Below, one piece after another: positions 41,510 through 53,194 of a stretch of DNA of 64,000 bases. Position 1 is the first letter of the stretch. Every line of letters begins with the position of its first letter. Source of the DNA: Adiantum capillus-veneris (Eukaryota > Streptophyta > Polypodiopsida > Polypodiales > Pteridaceae). The stretch lies in contig CM043943.1 of assembly GCA_014529385.2 (NCBI GenBank), forward strand, positions 101,535,855 through 101,599,854. Direction: 5' to 3'. The notes under the pieces were generated by a model. It made no database searches, had not been told where the DNA came from, and worked only from the letters and a program-made list of their open reading frames with translations. Made by a program: the position numbers and the translations under genes.

Positions 41510-43024
41510 TGATGCATGGTTTTTAGGACCCCTTCTGAAGATGCAATAAAGGCACAGTCAATTGTTGGGGAGATGAGGATACTCTAGTCCAAGGGATCTC
41601 GAAAGAGAAGAAAAATCTACTTCATAAGCACCAAAGAGTAAAAAGTGCCATGGACAGAAGATACGTGGGAACGAGCTCTTATGCATGCCTACAACCTATA
41701 TCTTACAGAATAGCCCATTCTAGGTGTGAATTTCTAGTGAAATTTACATGAGGATGTTCGTGTGGACTCACAGCACAGCATACTCTGTTTTCACTTTTTT
41801 ATCGACAGTAAATATTTTTTACCACAGTAAATATTTTTACCTACAATAAATATTTTTCACCTACATGGTAAATACAAATCACTTTTTACCTACAGTAACT
41901 TTTTTTACCCATGGTAAATATTTTTTATTGCACCATAAGTATTTGGTAGGTAACAGTTCATTGTTACTAGAAGCAGTGATTGGGCATCACAATGCAGTTA
42001 CAGGAGGAGAAAAGGGGAAAATCTTATGGTAAAGGTGAGTCAACAGGGATAAAGACTTTTGAGTTGAAAAGAGACATGCTGATTTTTTCAAAAGAAGCCA
42101 TGGTTAAGGATTTTTTGAGAATTTGATATTCAGGAGGACCCAGCTGCCACCTCCCCCCCGCAGGTCCCCCCCTGACATGTGCAGAACCTCCAGTTTCAAC
42201 AGCCACCTTACCTGCTCTTAAATGTTGGTCAAGGCCTTATCCCCATGTGCCACAATCAGAAAAATCAGCATTTACCCTCCCCTCTCACATCACTCTAGAG
42301 AATATCTTGATGGTGACATATCAGGTGACCTCAATCTGTTGACCACCCTAAGCAAAAGGAAACCCCAATCAGCGGATTTAAGCATGTTTATCCCTAATCC
42401 TAAACCCTCTCAGAAACCTATATAAGGAGGCCTTCTCTCACTCAAAACCAACACTTCACCCACTTCACCAAGCAACGAAGCTATGACGACATTGCTCACA
42501 ACGAGGAGCTATGGATGGAGCTCTACTCTCTCTCCCTCTCTCTCTCTCCCTCTAGTATGTTACATTACTAACCCTAAAACCTAAATAAGGAGTCTTCTCT
42601 CATGCTCCATGGCCACCATCCTCGCCATCATTCTCTAAGGTATTGATGTGTTGCTAGTAGGATCATACCTACTTGCTGGGTTGATTGTTTTTGACAAGGG
42701 ATTATGCCATCCTTGGCTTGCTTCTCTATATCCTTGTTATGTATGATCAGATGCCGTTGTATTGTTAAGCTGATGTCTTCTGTATATATATGCTACATAA
42801 GGTCCCTAAGATTCGTTTCTATGTGTTTTGCCATATGTTTTGATGCCATCACAATGCCAGAAGTCTCACTTGCCTATGTGCACTATGTGTGAGGTCCCTA
42901 AACCTCTTAATTTAGGGTGGTGCCCCCTTTTTTTTGTTCTTTTCTTGTTTGCAGGAGGCGTGGTTTGTGGAGTGTGCACGAGTACAGAGGCCACCCGATT
43001 GCACTGCTCTTTTTCTCGCTATCA
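41510..43024 (+). repeat. TatC 3' LTR
   Basis: It is 1515 bp, starts TGATGCATGG and ends CGCTATCA, and is highly similar to 33025-34554, with scattered substitutions and one 14-15 bp difference near 42090. It contains the same near-palindrome cluster (41810-41940) and TATA box (42418-42426). Confidence 0.93.
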
Positions 43025-43364
43025 CACAAATTTTGACCAAAGGCCTCAACGAGTCACGTTTCATCCTCTTGCTCATGGAGCTTGGAGTTTCTTTGACCTC
43101 ACTCTTTCTAGATTAGCTTCTTTGCTATTGTCATAGCTTTGTACATATGACATTGTAATCTTTTAGGTACCATGCACTATGCACACTCCACATTTGCACA
43201 TTGTGATCTCTAAGTCACTTGAATATTTGTACATAGATGCACAATTCACTTTCACATCATCATCGTTGGTTCATATTTTCACATTGTATAGGGGCTTGGG
43301 TTTTTCCCTTGAACTCCCCAAGGGTTTTTTCATCCAAAGCTAGAGACCTTTGTTTGAGTGGGGG
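43025..43364 (+). pseudogene. Copia1 polyprotein end, 3' untranslated region, polypurine tract
   Basis: After the 5-base duplication (43025-43029) the Copia1 frame ends with ILTKGLNESRFILLLMELGV and stops at 43114-43116, the usual copia C-terminus after the DIxTK motif. About 235 bp of noncoding sequence follows, ending in TTTGAGTGGGGG (43353-43364), the polypurine tract directly before the LTR. Confidence 0.85.
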
Positions 43365-43508
43365 TGTTGGAGCTATATATGGCTCACTCTACTCAACTTG
43401 GTCTCACCTATATATTTGTATCTTGTCTCAATATGAATCAGTCTTTGGGAGCGTATATGGTGTGTATCTTGTCTCGTCTCTCTCTCTCTTTCTCTCTACA
43501 TCTCAACA
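43365..43508 (+). repeat. Copia1 3' LTR
   Basis: It is 144 bp, TGTTGGAGC to CTCAACA. It is followed by ACGAA, paired with GCGAA before the 5' LTR. Confidence 0.93.
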
Positions 43509-44367
43509 ACGAATGGGGTCAATACTTGCACGTGGAGAAGTACGGACACAACGTGGGTGTTTCCTTGTGATAATTATGCAGAAATGTCATTATGAGGACC
43601 TTATTTTGGTTCCACTTCACGTGGTGGGGGGATGCATTATGGAAAAATTTGAGTGCCAGGTGTGCGCATGGATGCAGCAGAGTGACAACTACGCACTGCG
43701 AGGTCAATTTTTGGCCTGTTCGGGGTCCGTTTGAGGTCATCTAAAAGGCCAAGGGTGCCCAAGTAATAAAGCTAAGTGCGGGAACTGAAACAACTGAGAG
43801 AATACCAGAAAAAACGTGGAGAGAAGAGGAGGAATAGCCGCAATTGTGTTTTTGCTCATTTTGGAGCCTGTTTTGGCCGTAAACTGCTCATCCGAGGTCG
43901 CATTTGAGCACTTTGATATTGTAGACTGGGGTTTTAAGCCATTCCAGACACGATGGAGCTGTCTATTTTGCCAAATTCCTCACTTTTCTTCTGTTGTTTT
44001 GGCTGTGTAAGTTTCTCCTATGAGTGAAGCTTCTGCTCTAATTTGTGATTGTATCTCGTATCTTTTACCCCTATTGTGTGAGCTATTTGCCCCATTGGTG
44101 TTGGCCCAAGCTCTATTAAATCTCAACATCAAAAATTCTCCTCTTTTGAGCTAAGGTTTTTGGTTGGGCCTGTGTGTGTGTGTGTGTGTCTTTGTGTGGA
44201 GTGGGTAAACGGGTAGACTCTCTCCTGTCACTCCATAGGTGTGTTCCTTGTCTCGGCCAGGTGTGTTGTGTAAGCCGAGTGGTGCCCCATAGTGTGTGTG
44301 TGTATCCTTCCAAGAGTGTGTGTCGGGTCATTATAGACGTGTTCTGTGTGTTTTCATCCCGTCCCCA
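43509..44367 (+). repeat. TatD LTR A, right part
   Basis: The LTR resumes after Copia1 and matches LTR B from 45687 and LTR C from 55785 to the end (CCCGTCCCCA). Plus-strand frames inside it (for example 43519-43740 on the other strand) recur in all three LTRs only because the LTRs are homologous. They carry no known domain. Confidence 0.88.
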
Positions 44368-44373
44368 TTCTTT

Positions 44374-44393
44374 TGGTGCCCCCACTGAGGATC
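44374..44393 (+). promoter_or_regulatory. TatD primer-binding site, internal region 1
   Basis: TGGTGCCCCCACTGAGGATC starts seven bases after LTR A. It matches the TatB site over 16 bases and differs only in the part facing the tRNA T-loop. In internal region 2 the equivalent at 46538 has a G-to-T change (TGGTTCCCCCACTGAGG). Confidence 0.75.
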
Positions 44394-44440
44394 TTCTTCG
44401 AGTACCTTCTGCTTCAAGCTTCAAGCTTCTAGATTCGGGA

Positions 44441-44533
44441 TTACAGGTTGCAGACTACAGGTTACAGGTTATAGGGACAGGTACAGGTACAGGTGATTAA
44501 CATAGGTACAGGTGATTAACACAGGTACAGGTA
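44441..44533. repeat. ACAGGT-rich simple repeat in the TatD leader
   Basis: The stretch is built from TACAGGT, ACAGGT and GATTAACA units. The equivalent in internal region 2 (46604-46659) lacks the GATTAACA-containing units and is about 36 bp shorter. Confidence 0.8.
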
Positions 44534-45124
44534 GCTGGAGTACAGCGATATACTAGCAGTGGTGTCACTTGTAGTTGTTGTGGGTATGCATCATATGGCA
44601 CCTGTTTGAGCGCATTGTCTGTTGGATTGTACGTTACTTGTGAAAATGGCCATTGTACGCCTTTGTGGAGCCATATTTGGTTTTATTTGGCAATCCCAGC
44701 CATTTATGAGACTTGGTCTAGAAGATAGTCATTTCTGAGACTTTACTATACGCGATTTGCATTAGCCTTCGTGTGAGGGTCGATAGCGTGAGGTTTTATT
44801 GAGCTGGGGGATTCTCAAATATGGATATCCTTTCGGTGATACAGGTAGCTGGAGCACCCTTTTCGTGACCTCGCCATAGGCTAGATACTAGTGAGTCCTA
44901 TTTGATGCTCGGGTTCTATTGTTGACAGTTTATGCATATATATACAGTCTATATTTTGGGTTCTTATTGCTCTACTTCTAGGGGAACTCTGCCAAAATGT
45001 TTCCAAATTCTGATGGCTGGTTTTTTGGTCTTTTGAGCCATTTATGCTGTTATGCTGCTAAAATTTTGGCAAAATCAGAGGATAAGACAGGTGTGCTTTC
45101 TTGGGAGCTTCATGGTTGGCTTTA

Positions 45125-45343
45125 ATGGATAATCAAAATGGACCTCAATTCACTCCTTTTCATTTAACTCAAAGAATCCAGATAAATGTTCATGTGTCCA
45201 GGAAGATTTTTTTACAGCAACACATAGTCTTTATGTTCGGGCCAAGAAGATTAAGGGAGATACTGGAATGTCCTTTACCTATTGTAATTCCAATGATCAA
45301 CTACAAAAACTCATTTGATGTGCATGTGTTTGTCCTTATCTGA
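45125..45343 (+). CDS. TatD leader ORF d, internal region 1 (intact)
   Basis: A 72-codon open frame from ATG at 45125: IQINVHVSRKIFLQQ, FGPRRLREILECPLPIVIPM and the terminal SFDVHVFVLI before the stop. An open frame continues upstream without Gag-like features; the ATG chosen aligns with the other copies. The gag that should follow is deleted in this internal region, so ORF d is the only coding remnant. Function unknown. Confidence 0.68.
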   Translation: MDNQNGPQFTPFHLTQRIQINVHVSRKIFLQQHIVFMFGPRRLREILECPLPIVIPMINYKNSFDVHVFVLI

Positions 45344-45514
45344 AGTTGAGCTCCATTGAAGTTTCTGGGAATTGAGTCAGTCAAAAGTTTTGGGTTCTTG
45401 CAGGTGTGTTCAAAGAGGTTCTCAACGCATCGTAGATTGGGTAGCTAGGTGGATTGCCCATTTTCTAGAGCCAGGTGGTTACATGGGGCCCACATGTGTA
45501 CAGGTAGGACAACA
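45344..45514 (+). other. Deletion junction of TatD internal region 1
   Basis: Up to GGGTAGC near 45446 the sequence follows internal region 2 (47469-47570). At exactly the point before the gag ATG it jumps to sequence matching 55549-55613, the end of internal region 2. Gag, protease and linker are thus absent. Confidence 0.8.
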
Positions 45515-46531
45515 TGTACATAGTGCATCGTTTTTTCACTATCACCAGTACCAGTGTGTTTTTTCTATAAGAATGAGGAGTTGGTAGTGCTTAAAACTTC
45601 TCGAGGAAGCTATCCGCGGGCCGATGACATAAGGTAAGCAGGTGCGTCAGATGGAATCTAGTGGCGTCAGGAGGGCGAATGGGGTCAATACTTGCACGTA
45701 GAGAAGTACGGACACAACGTGGGTGTTTCCTTGTGATAATTATGCATAAATGTCATCATGAGGACCATATTTTGGGGACACTTCACGGGCTGGCGGGATG
45801 CATTATGGAAAAATTTGAGTGCCAGGTGTGCGCATGGATGCAGCAGGGTGACAACTATGCACTGCGAGGTCAGTTTTTGGCCTGTTCGGGGTCCGTTTGA
45901 GGTCATCTAAAAGGCCAAGGGTGCCCAAATAATAAAGCTAAGTGTGGGAACTGAAAAAACTGAGAGAAGACCAGAAAAAACGTGGAGAGAAGAGGAGGAA
46001 TAGCCGCAACTGTGTTTTTGCTCATTTTGGAGCCTATTTTGGCCGTAAACTGCTCATCCGAGGTCGCATTTGAGCACTTTGACATTGTAGACTGTGGTTT
46101 TGAGCCGTTATGGACACGATGAAGCTGTTTATTTTGCCAAATTCCTCAGTTTTTTTCTGTTATTTTGGTTGTGTAAGTTTCTCCTATGAGTGAAGCTTCT
46201 GCTCCAATTTGTGATTGTATCTCGTATCTTTTACCCCTATTGTGTGAGCTATTTGCCCCATTGGTGTTGGCCCAAGCTCTATTAAATCTCAACATAAAAA
46301 ATTCTCCTCTTTTGACCTAAGGTTTTTGGTTGGGCATGTGTGTGTGTGTGTGTGTCTGTGTGGAGTGGGTAAACGGGTAGACTCTCTCTTGTCACTCCAT
46401 AGGTGTGTTCCCTGTCTCGGCCAGGTGTGTTGTGTAAGCCCAGTAGTGCCCCATAGTGTGTGTTTGTATCCTTCCAAGAGTGTGTGTCGGGTCATTATAG
46501 AGGTGTTCTGTGTGTTTTCATCCCGTCCACA
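45515..46531 (+). repeat. TatD LTR B (middle LTR)
   Basis: It is about 1017 bp, starts TGTACATAG and ends CCGTCCACA. It is preceded by an element 3' end and followed by a primer site, so it serves as 3' LTR to internal 1 and 5' LTR to internal 2. It contains an intact copy of the Copia1 target site near 45679-45690. Confidence 0.85.
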
Positions 46532-47249
46532 TTCTTGTGGTTCCCCCACTGAGGATCTTCTTCGAGTACCTTCTGCTTCGAGCTTCAAGCTTCCAGATTC
46601 GGGATTACAGGTTGCAGACTACAGGTTACATGTTATAGGGACAGGTACAGGTACAGGTAGCTGGAGTACAGTGATATACTAGCAGTGGTGTCACTTGTAG
46701 TTGTTGTGGGTATGCATCATATGGCGCTTGTTTGAGCGCATTGTCTGTTGGATTGTACGTTACTTGTGAAAACGGCCATTGTACGCCTTTGTGGAGCCAT
46801 ATTTGGTTTTATTTGGTAGTCCCAGCCATTTATGAGACTTGGTCTAGAAGATAGTCATTTCTGTGACTTTACTATACGCGATTTGCATTAGCCTTCGTGT
46901 GAGGGTCGATAGAGTGAGGTTTTATTGAGCTGGGGGATTCTCAAATGTGGAGATCTTTTCGGTGATACACGTAGCTGGAGCACCTTTTCGTGACCTCGCC
47001 AAAGGCTATATACTAGTAAGTCTTATTTGATGCTCGGGTTCTATTGTTGACAATTTATGCATATATATACAGTCTATATTTTGGGTTCTTATTGCTCTAC
47101 TTCTGGGGGAACTCTGCCAAAATTTTTCCAAATTCTAATGGCTGGTTTTTTGGTATTTTGAGCCATTTATGCTGTTATGCTGCTAAAATTTTGGCAAAAT
47201 CAGAGGATAAGATAGGTGTGCTTTCTTGGGAGCTTCATGGTTGGCTTTA
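46532..47249 (+). other. TatD leader, internal region 2
   Basis: The leader holds the altered primer site (46538), the ACAGGT repeat and about 600 bp matching 44534-45124. No counterpart of leader ORFs a, b or c was recognised; open frames are short. Confidence 0.6.
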
Positions 47250-47468
47250 ATGGATGATCAAAATGGACCTCAATTCACTCCTTTTCATTTAAGTCAAAGA
47301 ATCCAGATAAATGTTCATGTTTCCAGGAAGATCTTTTTATAGCAGCGCGTAGTGTTTATGCTCGGGCCAAGAAGATTAAGGGAGATACTGGAATGTCCTT
47401 TACCTATTGTAATTCCAATGATCAACTACGAAAACTCATTTGATGTGCATGTGTTTCTCCTTATCTGA
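47250..47468 (+). pseudogene. TatD leader ORF d, internal region 2
   Basis: The same frame as 45125-45343, with MDDQNGPQFTPFHLSQRI at the start and SFDVHVFLLI at the end. A TAG codon interrupts it after RKIFL, where the other copy has CAG, again a C-to-T change. Start, stop and length are otherwise kept. It ends 103 bp before gag. Confidence 0.7.
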
Positions 47469-47571
47469 AGTTGAGCTCCATTGAAGTTTCTGGGAATTGA
47501 GTCAGTCAAAATTTTTGGGTTCTTGCAGGTGTGTTTGAAGAGGTTCTCAAAGCATCGTAGCTTGGGTAGCC

Positions 47572-47878
47572 ATGGCTTTCTCTTATCCAAAGTTTCAAGG
47601 AAGAAGTGATGAAGATGTGGAATAATTTTTGGAAACGATGGAGGTTGCCTGCATTAGCAACCAGATTCATGAACTAACGCAGATGTTACGTCTTCTCCAA
47701 ATTTGTTTGAAGAGTGATGCACGAGTTTGGTCCAAAGCATTTGAAGAGGATTTGCGTGTGGCTGATCCACCTGTAAGGTTGAGTTGGGACAATCTACGGC
47801 ATGGATTGGAAGCAGAGTTTGTGAAGATAGAAGATCCTGACAAAGTGTGGCAAGAAGTACAAGGTTTGGTGCAGAAGG
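47572..47878 (+). pseudogene. TatD Gag, 5' part
   Basis: The ATG at 47572 opens MAFSYPKFQGRSDEDVE, then TAA (47623-47625, where CAA is expected), then the Gag pattern (LLQICLKSDARVWSKAF, LRHGLEAEFVKIEDPDKVWQEV). Copia2 interrupts it after 47878, and the frame resumes at 53426. Confidence 0.83.
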
Positions 47879-48104
47879 TGAAGTCACGGAGCGGAGCGTG
47901 GGTCGACTCTCTCTCTCACACACACACACACACACAGTGAGCTTACACAGTACAGTACGCAGAGAACTGTTAGAAGGGTTATCTCCCAAATTCCTTAATA
48001 TTCACAAAGTATAAGTTAGTATATACAAAGAGTTAGAGGGAAGTGAGTTAGGCGGGCGGCCAGCCATATCCGCATAAGAGGCCACTTGGGCTTTAATCCC
48101 AACA
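47879..48104 (-). repeat. Copia2 3' LTR
   Basis: On the minus strand it starts TGTTGGGATT and ends GACTTCA. It contains a short CT-AC run at about 47909-47936. It is the partner of 53195-53420. Confidence 0.96.
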
Positions 48105-48188
48105 ACCTCCCACTTAAAGTCCAATGTGGCACTTTAAGTAACTGTAAATCTATGAACATAAATGTACAAAGATTTACATGGCTGCCAT

Positions 48189-51100
48189 CTATCCAATGCC
48201 CAATAACTCATGACAATGCACAAAGCCCTCTCCTCGAAGTCCCTTTGTGAGTAGATCAGCAGGATTGTCCTTGGTGTGGATCTTCAGCAGTTGTATCTGC
48301 TTGTCTTCAAGTACTTCCCTAATGAAGTGATATTTGACATCAATATGCTTAGTCTTCGAATGGAACACTGGATTCTTTGCCAATTGTATAGCACTTTGAC
48401 TATCACAATATAACTCTGGCATATCTGCATTGATTCCCAAGTCTGCAACCAATCTACCAAGCCAAATAGCTTCTTTGCATGCCTCATTTGCTGCAACATA
48501 CTCAGCTTCTGTAGTAGACTACGTAACACAATCTTGTAATCGAGATCGCCATGATATGGCACCTCCAGCCAATGTAAAGACATAGCCTGATGTAGATCTC
48601 CTCTTATCCAAGTCTCCTGCATAATCTGAGTCAGTGTATCCTTTGACACTCAAATCCTGACTACCATAGCATATGCGCATACTCTTTGTATGTTTTAAGT
48701 ATCTCATGATACCTTTCACTGCCTCCCAATGTTTCTTTCCGGGATTTGACATATATCTGCTAACCACTCCCACTGCAAATGCAATATCCGGACGTGTAGC
48801 AATCATTGCATACATCAAACTACCCATTGCAGACGCATATGGAATCTTATCCATTTCAGCCTTTTCTTCCTCAGACACAGGACAATCTTGTTTGCTAAGT
48901 TTCACATATGGTGGCAATGGAACACTCAATGCCTTTCCCTTCTCCATATTGAAACGTTGCAAAACCTTGTCAATATACTCTGTTTGAGATAACCAAATCA
49001 AATTCTTTGATCTGTCTCTCTCAATGCGCATACCAAGTATATGACTTGCCTCACCCATGTCTTTCATGTCAAACGATTTTGCCATCTTTGACTTCAAAGC
49101 TGAAATTTCTTCCAAGTGTTTGCCAGCAATCAACATGTCATCCACATACAAAATAAGGATCAGCCAACTGCCATCCTTAGCCTTCTTTGTATATAGACAG
49201 TGATCGAACTCACTACGTTTGTAGCCTTGAGAAAGCATAAACTGGTGGAACTTATGGTACCATGCCCTCGGTGATTGTTTTAAGCCATAAAGACTCTTTA
49301 ACAAATGGTATACCAAATGTTCCATGCCTTTCTCAACAAACCCTTCTGGCTGCTGCATGTAAATTTCCACATCTAAATCACCATGCAAGAACGCTGTCTT
49401 GACATCCATTTGGTGCAACACCAAATCCAATATAGCAACCAATGCAAGAAAGCATCTCAATGTAGTCATCTTGACCACTGGAGAGAAGACTTCATCAAAG
49501 TCAATGCCTTGTTCTTGCTTAAAGCCCTTGGCAACAAGCCTTGCTTTGTACTTTGGCTGACTATCATGAGCGGTGATCTTATACCTGTAAACCCATTTAC
49601 AAGGTAGAGCCTTTTTGCCCTGTGGTAATTTAACCAACTTCCATGTCTGGTTTTTATGCAGAGCTGTCATCTCTGACTCCATGGCCAACTGCCATTTTTT
49701 CGAGTCAACCACTTGTAATGCTTCCTTGTAACAAGATGGTTCTCCGCAATCTGTGAGCATGACATAATTTAGAGATGGAACATAACGATCAGGTGGTTTG
49801 GAGACACACTCAGAACGTCTCACCACAACTGATTCTGCCTCTCTAGCCACTATAGGCTGTTCCTGAGCCTGACCATGCTGTCTTGATGTGCTAGCACTAG
49901 GTCCATCTTCCCTGAAGACAACTCTTCTGATCTCCTCTGTCTTTTCTGGCTTAGCGTGAAACTTGGCTTCATTGAAATGCACATCATTGCTACAAATAAG
50001 CTTTCTGGACTCAGGATCCCAAAGCCGGTAACCCATCTCGCCCGATTCTCCGTAGCCAAGAAATATACACTTCTTGCTCTTTGGTTCTAACTTATTTCTG
50101 AACTCCTTAGGAATATGGCTATAAGCTTCACAACCAAAGACTCTGAGATGCTTATACGAAGGTGCCTTGCCTATCCATAGCATCTCGGCCACTGCACTCT
50201 TATCCAGAACCCTACTAGGAGACCTGTTGATCAAATGGACTGCTGTAGCCACTGCTTCCGCCCAAATCCATCAGGCAACTCAGCATTTGACAACATGCTT
50301 CTGACCTTCTCTTGTATGGTCCTATTCATACGTTCTGCAACCCCATTCTGTGAAGGATTATATGGTGCAGTAAGTTCCCGCTTAATCCCTTTTGCTTCAC
50401 AAAAGTCTTGAAAAGCTTTGGAAACGTACTCTCCACCATTGTCAGTTCTCAAGCACTTCAGCTTCTGACCACTCTGATTCTCCACCAGCTGCAAGAATGT
50501 CTTAAAGACCTTGAGCACCTCATCCTTGTGCTTCAAGAAGTAAACCCATACTTTGCGAGAATAGTCATCTATGAATGTACAAAAGTACGCTGCTCCCCCT
50601 AGTGACAAACTAGGCATTGGTCCGCATAGATCACTGTGTACAAGAGCTAACCGTTCGTCCCTACGATTCCTCTTTGATCTGTGCGGTTCCTGTGTTTTCT
50701 TACCATAAACACAATGCTCACAAAACTCGAAATCTTGAAATGAAAAGCCAGGCAAATAACCATAATGAGAAAGTATTTCCATTCCTCTTTTTGACATATG
50801 TCCCAACCTACGATGCCACAGTGACACACTTGGCTGCTCAATCACATTAATTACATGGTTTTTAACCTCTGAAACATGTAAAGTGTACAGAGTTCCTGAC
50901 TTGATGCCATGTGCTACAGTCATCGAACCTTTGGAGATCTTCCAAGCGCTGTTCCCAAAAACTGTCACATAACCCGCATCATCCAACTTCCCTGTACTAA
51001 TCAAGCTCTTTCGGATTGCTGGAACATGTCTGACATTCTTGAGCCATAAAGAAGAGCCATTCTGAAACTTCAACTGCACATCTCCCACTCCAAGTATGTC

Positions 51101-52153
51101 ACAAACCTGCTCATTGACAAGTCTGACATAATCTTTAGTAGCCACATATGATGTAAACCACTCTTTGTGTGGAGAAACATGTAAAGATGCCCCTGAGTCA
51201 ATAATCCAATCACTCATAGCATGTCCATCCTCTGCAGTCAAGAAAACAGAATCAAGATTGCTTGTAAGGAAGATGTCACCAGCTACTATACCAGAATCAC
51301 TGTCTGAACCAGATCTTGTGACATTCACCTCTTCAATCTTCACTGAACTCTTCTTTTCATCTTGCTCAGAACTCTTTGTTTTGCCTTTTTCTTGTTTCCA
51401 CTTCGTACAGTCTCGCTTCATGTGACCCTTCTTGCCACAATGGTAGCATTCTATGTCATCCTTTGACTTCGAATCACGAGACTTACTTCGGTTTTGTGCC
51501 TTCTTACCCTTCTTCTCTTTAAACTGTTGTCTCCCTCGAACGACCAAAGCACTATTGCCTTTGCCTTTGTCAATGTTCTTCATGTTCACTTCCTCTGTGA
51601 GCAAGCTGCCTTCTACATTGGCACTTGTAAGACCTTCTGGCGCGACAGAATTACTTAACGCTGTACGAAAAGTATCCCGACTGTCTGGCAAAGTGATTAA
51701 GAGAAACATAGCCTTCACTGAATCTGGAAAGACTATCTCCTGTGCTGTTAACTGACTGAAAATTGTGTGAAATTCATTCAGATGATTTGACATGGCTGTC
51801 CCTTCCTTCATCTTCAAATCCACCAATTTCTTGAGCCAGTAAATCTGAGAAGCAGCACTTTGTTTCTCGTACATATCACATAGCTTTTGCCATACGCCAT
51901 ACGCTGTAGTCTCTTCTGCTACATTGAAGTAAACATTTTCTGCCAGTGTCAGCATGATTGTGGAACAAGCTAACTCGTCAAGCTCTTCCCACTCATCTTC
52001 AGCCATAAATTCTGGTCTCTCCCCTTTGAGCTTCAGTGGCTTCACTTGTTTTTTCTGCACCAAAACCTGCCAAATCTGCTTCTTCCAGAATGGAAAGTTT
52101 GTGCCATCCAGCTTCTTTATGTTGTAAAGAGTCTCACTTTGAGAAGATGCCAT
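48189..52153 (-). pseudogene. Copia2 Gag-Pol polyprotein with two lesions
   Basis: The ATG at 52151-52153 opens MASSQSETLYNIKKLDGTNF, a copia Gag of the UBN2 type. A knuckle (CYHCGKKGHMKRDC), protease (WIIDSGASLHVSP), gag-pre-integrase (LWHRRLGHMSKRGME), and integrase (HSDLCGPMP, RTDNGGEYVS, SQNGVAERMNRT with intact Glu) follow. At about 50245 one missing base shifts the frame. The next frame holds the integrase C-terminus, reverse transcriptase (YKARLVAKGFKQEQGIDF, catalytic LYVDDMLIAG) and RNase H (GYTDSDYAGDLDKRRSTSGY). A TAG interrupts QDCVT-stop-STTEAEYVA near 48516; the same frame then runs to the stop at 48189 (CDSQSAIQLAKNP, NPADLLTKGL). Confidence 0.94.
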
Positions 52154-53194
52154 ATCTGCCAAACTGTTTACTCCTGAGAAAAATCCGGCAGAGTTTCCCC
52201 TGTAAACTGGCCTCTGTGCACAGTAAACAAGCTGTAATCAACAAGCTAAACACCTCTCTTCAGGAACTGTCAGTATTTTGAAAATTTTTGACAGAGTCTC
52301 CCCTGTAAACTGAGCTCTGGGAACCAAAAGATAGCTCAAAAAACAATCATAAATAGCTGACCAGTGACAAATCTTGTAAGCATACACTGTCTCCTCTCTG
52401 GGCGATGACAGAACCTGTATCTGTCTCAAGGCTGAACCCTGAACAATGCCTCAACGGCCTGACGCATAAGATGCAATCCAGTGTCTACACAAAGTCATAC
52501 ATCCTAAGGGATAAAAGTCGCCGAAGAGGATGCGTGTAGAGGGGAACTCCAGCAACCTAATCCACCTCACACTGGGTAACCCAGCCCCAAGTGCTTGGCT
52601 TCAAAAAACCTCACACACGACCCTCTCAGATGGCTCAGCAAACTGCCCAGAACTAGCATACATCCTATAATAGACCAATCACTGTCCTATGACCGCTGCG
52701 GTGGTCTGTCTGCTAGGGTGACTCACAACTAGCAGACCCACAATCACAGTACATCAATCTGCAATACATGCCAATGGTGTCAAGCCATCGTATGGCCACA
52801 CCTCCCCTGGAACCTGGCAAGCACAAGAAGTAGCAATGCAGACTGCAATATATATATCTGATGATATATATGTGTACCTGGTCTATAGATGATTCTCTGA
52901 AGACGAATAAGTGATGTATGTCGATGTCGATATTGATGTCGACCACCTCCTGCTTGTCAATCTACACAAGACGGATTTCTTTGCGGCTGAAATCTATCTT
53001 CTGCTGTAGTGCTCAGAACGAAATTCTGAGGGCATAAACGGCTTCGAAAGGGGGGTAAAACCCCGGGTCACCTACTGGAAACGCTCCCGGAACGCCGAGT
53101 GTGAATTTTCGAACTCCGGATCCAGAATCTGCCGGAAAAGTGCGCGCGCGCGCGATTGCGCAAATCCGCACTGAACCAAGGCTCTGATACCAAT
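52154..53194 (-). promoter_or_regulatory. Copia2 leader and primer-binding site
   Basis: The minus strand reads TGGTATCAGAGCC at 53180-53192, two bases from the LTR, complementary to initiator tRNA-Met. The 1-kb leader to gag has a CG repeat near 53140-53154 and no convincing gene. Confidence 0.88.

Larger units (their letters stand above)
33025..43024 (+). mobile_element. TatC: Tat-like Ty3/gypsy element with four leader ORFs
   Basis: The order is 5' LTR (33025-34554), primer site, ORFs a, b, c and d, gag, protease, pol, polypurine tract, 3' LTR (41510-43024); LTR ends are TGATGCATGG and CGCTATCA. Flanking 5-mers are CACAC and CACAA; deleting the element with one copy restores the Copia1 frame exactly. 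Damage includes a lost gag start, several frameshifts, a 93-bp duplication and a deletion in the integrase. Confidence 0.94.
18696..43508 (+). mobile_element. Copia1: Ty1/copia retrotransposon carrying two nested Tat-like elements
   Basis: Two short LTRs (18696-18840, 43365-43508) with TGTTG...CAACA ends flank gag, protease, integrase, reverse transcriptase and RNase H in copia order. Flanking 5-mers are GCGAA and ACGAA. The uninterrupted target is visible twice in the window, at 45670-45690 and 55768-55790 in LTRs B and C. Subtracting TatB, TatC and their duplications leaves about 5.5 kb, a usual copia length. Five nonsense codons in the first half and one frameshift near 31910 inactivate it. 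Confidence 0.93.

Noticed and set aside
43519-45906. Recurring 73-80 codon frames in TatD LTRs (for example near 43519, 45685, 55783)
   Set aside because: They recur because the LTRs are homologous, and plus- and minus-strand frames recur equally; no codon-level conservation argues for a protein.
47044-47250. Hydrophobic 68-codon frame in the TatD leader as a membrane protein or envelope
   Set aside because: No start context, signal peptide or conservation with TatA-C; ends where ORF d begins. No envelope-like gene was found in any element.
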